Source of the DNA: Syntrophomonas sp. UBA5314
GTDB taxonomy: Bacteria > Bacillota > Syntrophomonadia > Syntrophomonadales > Syntrophomonadaceae
DNA length: 12,699 nucleotides
Assembly: GCA_002410325.1 (NCBI GenBank)
Contig: DHRK01000049.1
Span: 1-12,699, forward strand
Direction: 5' to 3'
In this document: positions 12,040-12,699 of the stretch, piece after piece
Layout: each line of letters starts with the position of its first letter
Numbering within the stretch: position 1 is the first letter of the stretch
The notes under the pieces: generated by a model
Seen by the model: only the letters and a program-made list of their open reading frames with translations
Told to the model about the DNA's origin: nothing
Databases searched by the model: none
Position numbers and translations under genes: made by a program

Positions 12040-12699
12040 ATGATGGTACGAAAAGTAAAAAAGAAAAAGTCAAAAACGCGGATATTACTGTCATTCCTGC
12101 TGATGGTGGTCATTGCTGTCCTGGCATGTAAATACATCATTGCCCCGGCCGCCCAGCATTTATTTGAGATATACGTTGACGATAGAACAACACCGATTCC
12201 TCCGTCAAAGATGGAACCCGATCCCTCTGTTTCCATATCTTCGGACAAGCTCTACAGTCCCAATGCGATTCTGCTCCGGTTAAAAGATCATGCCATCCTG
12301 ATGCAAAAGAATAGCGAAGAAAGAATCTATCCTGCTTCTTTGACTAAGATGATGACAGCCATTGTGGCGATAGAAAAATCACCTGATCTGCAGGGAAAAA
12401 TCAAACTTACCGATTCTACGTTTCAGGGGTTATACAAAACAGATGCCTCAATGGCAGGTTTCCAGCCGGGCGAGCAGGTCAGGGCAATCGATCTGCTATA
12501 TGGAGTAATGCTGCCCAGCGGCGCGGAGTGCTGTATTGGACTTGCTGATCAGATTGCGGGGTCAGAGCAGGGATTTGTCAAGATGATGAATCAGAAGGCG
12601 GCCGATCTTGGCATGAAAAATACCCATTTTGCAAATGCGACCGGACTTCACAATGCAAACCACTACACAACCGTCAAAGATCTGTCCATTCTTCTAAGC
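12040..12699 (+). CDS. D-Ala-D-Ala carboxypeptidase (S11/penicillin-binding type), N-terminal part
   Basis: Open from ATG 12040 to the window end (220 codons, no stop), after AAGGAG at 12027-12032; ATG 12043 is a possible alternative start. A basic N-terminus (VRKVKKKKSKTR) precedes a hydrophobic segment (about 15-36) that acts as signal or membrane anchor; VLAC at 27-30 only weakly resembles a lipobox. The periplasm-facing domain follows a Pro-rich linker. The catalytic SxxK is SLTK (Ser100, Lys103), within YPASLTKMMTAIVA, characteristic of DacA-like DD-carboxypeptidases that trim the terminal D-Ala of cell-wall peptides. The second motif reads SGAE (160-163) where most relatives have SxN; the KTG motif would lie beyond the window. 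FANATGLHNANHYT (197-210) is also typical. The form is reminiscent of VanY-D-type and sporulation-type enzymes, but the exact subgroup is not settled. The three TAAGA boxes upstream suggest two-component control. Confidence 0.85.
   Translation, partial: MMVRKVKKKKSKTRILLSFLLMVVIAVLACKYIIAPAAQHLFEIYVDDRTTPIPPSKMEPDPSVSISSDKLYSPNAILLRLKDHAILMQKNSEERIYPASLTKMMTAIVAIEKSPDLQGKIKLTDSTFQGLYKTDASMAGFQPGEQVRAIDLLYGVMLPSGAECCIGLADQIAGSEQGFVKMMNQKAADLGMKNTHFANATGLHNANHYTTVKDLSILLS

Overview
This 12.7 kb window looks like an accessory region of a low-to-mid GC Firmicute, probably a clostridial or Peptococcaceae-type organism. That placement is inference. It rests on the Listeria-like rifampicin phosphotransferase (RPH) proteins, strong GGAGG-type ribosome binding sites, a MepA-like efflux pump and an S11 D-Ala-D-Ala carboxypeptidase. 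All genes read on the + strand.

Layout: (1) 1-865, the C-terminal third of an RPH (copy A), whose 5' part lies outside the window. (2) 943-3588, a complete but divergent RPH/PEP-synthase-like dikinase (copy D). (3) 3673-5067, a MATE-family efflux pump whose last 16 codons come from a repeat. (4) 5068-5462, a non-coding stretch with GACGGTTC repeats, a possible promoter, and a 63-bp dead remnant of the 5' end of a second D-type gene. (5) 5463-8165 and 8334-10964, two complete tandem RPH genes (copies B and C) with identical 62-bp leaders. (6) 11201-11787, a Phd/YefM-RelE/ParE toxin-antitoxin pair behind a large dyad operator. (7) 12040-12699, the N-terminal part of a DD-carboxypeptidase preceded by three TAAGA boxes at exact 11-bp spacing.

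The RPH family transfers the beta-phosphate of ATP to a rifamycin through a swivelling phosphohistidine domain, giving AMP, phosphate and inactive drug. Three close homologues plus one distant relative and a multidrug pump suggest an amplified detoxification locus. The sequence shows how it was built: a tandem duplication, a 206-bp perfectly identical tract between B and C, sharp divergence in the substrate-binding middle domain, an in-frame palindromic insertion in B, and a D-type remnant joined to the B leader at a palindrome. Which copies are active, and on what substrate, cannot be read from sequence alone.
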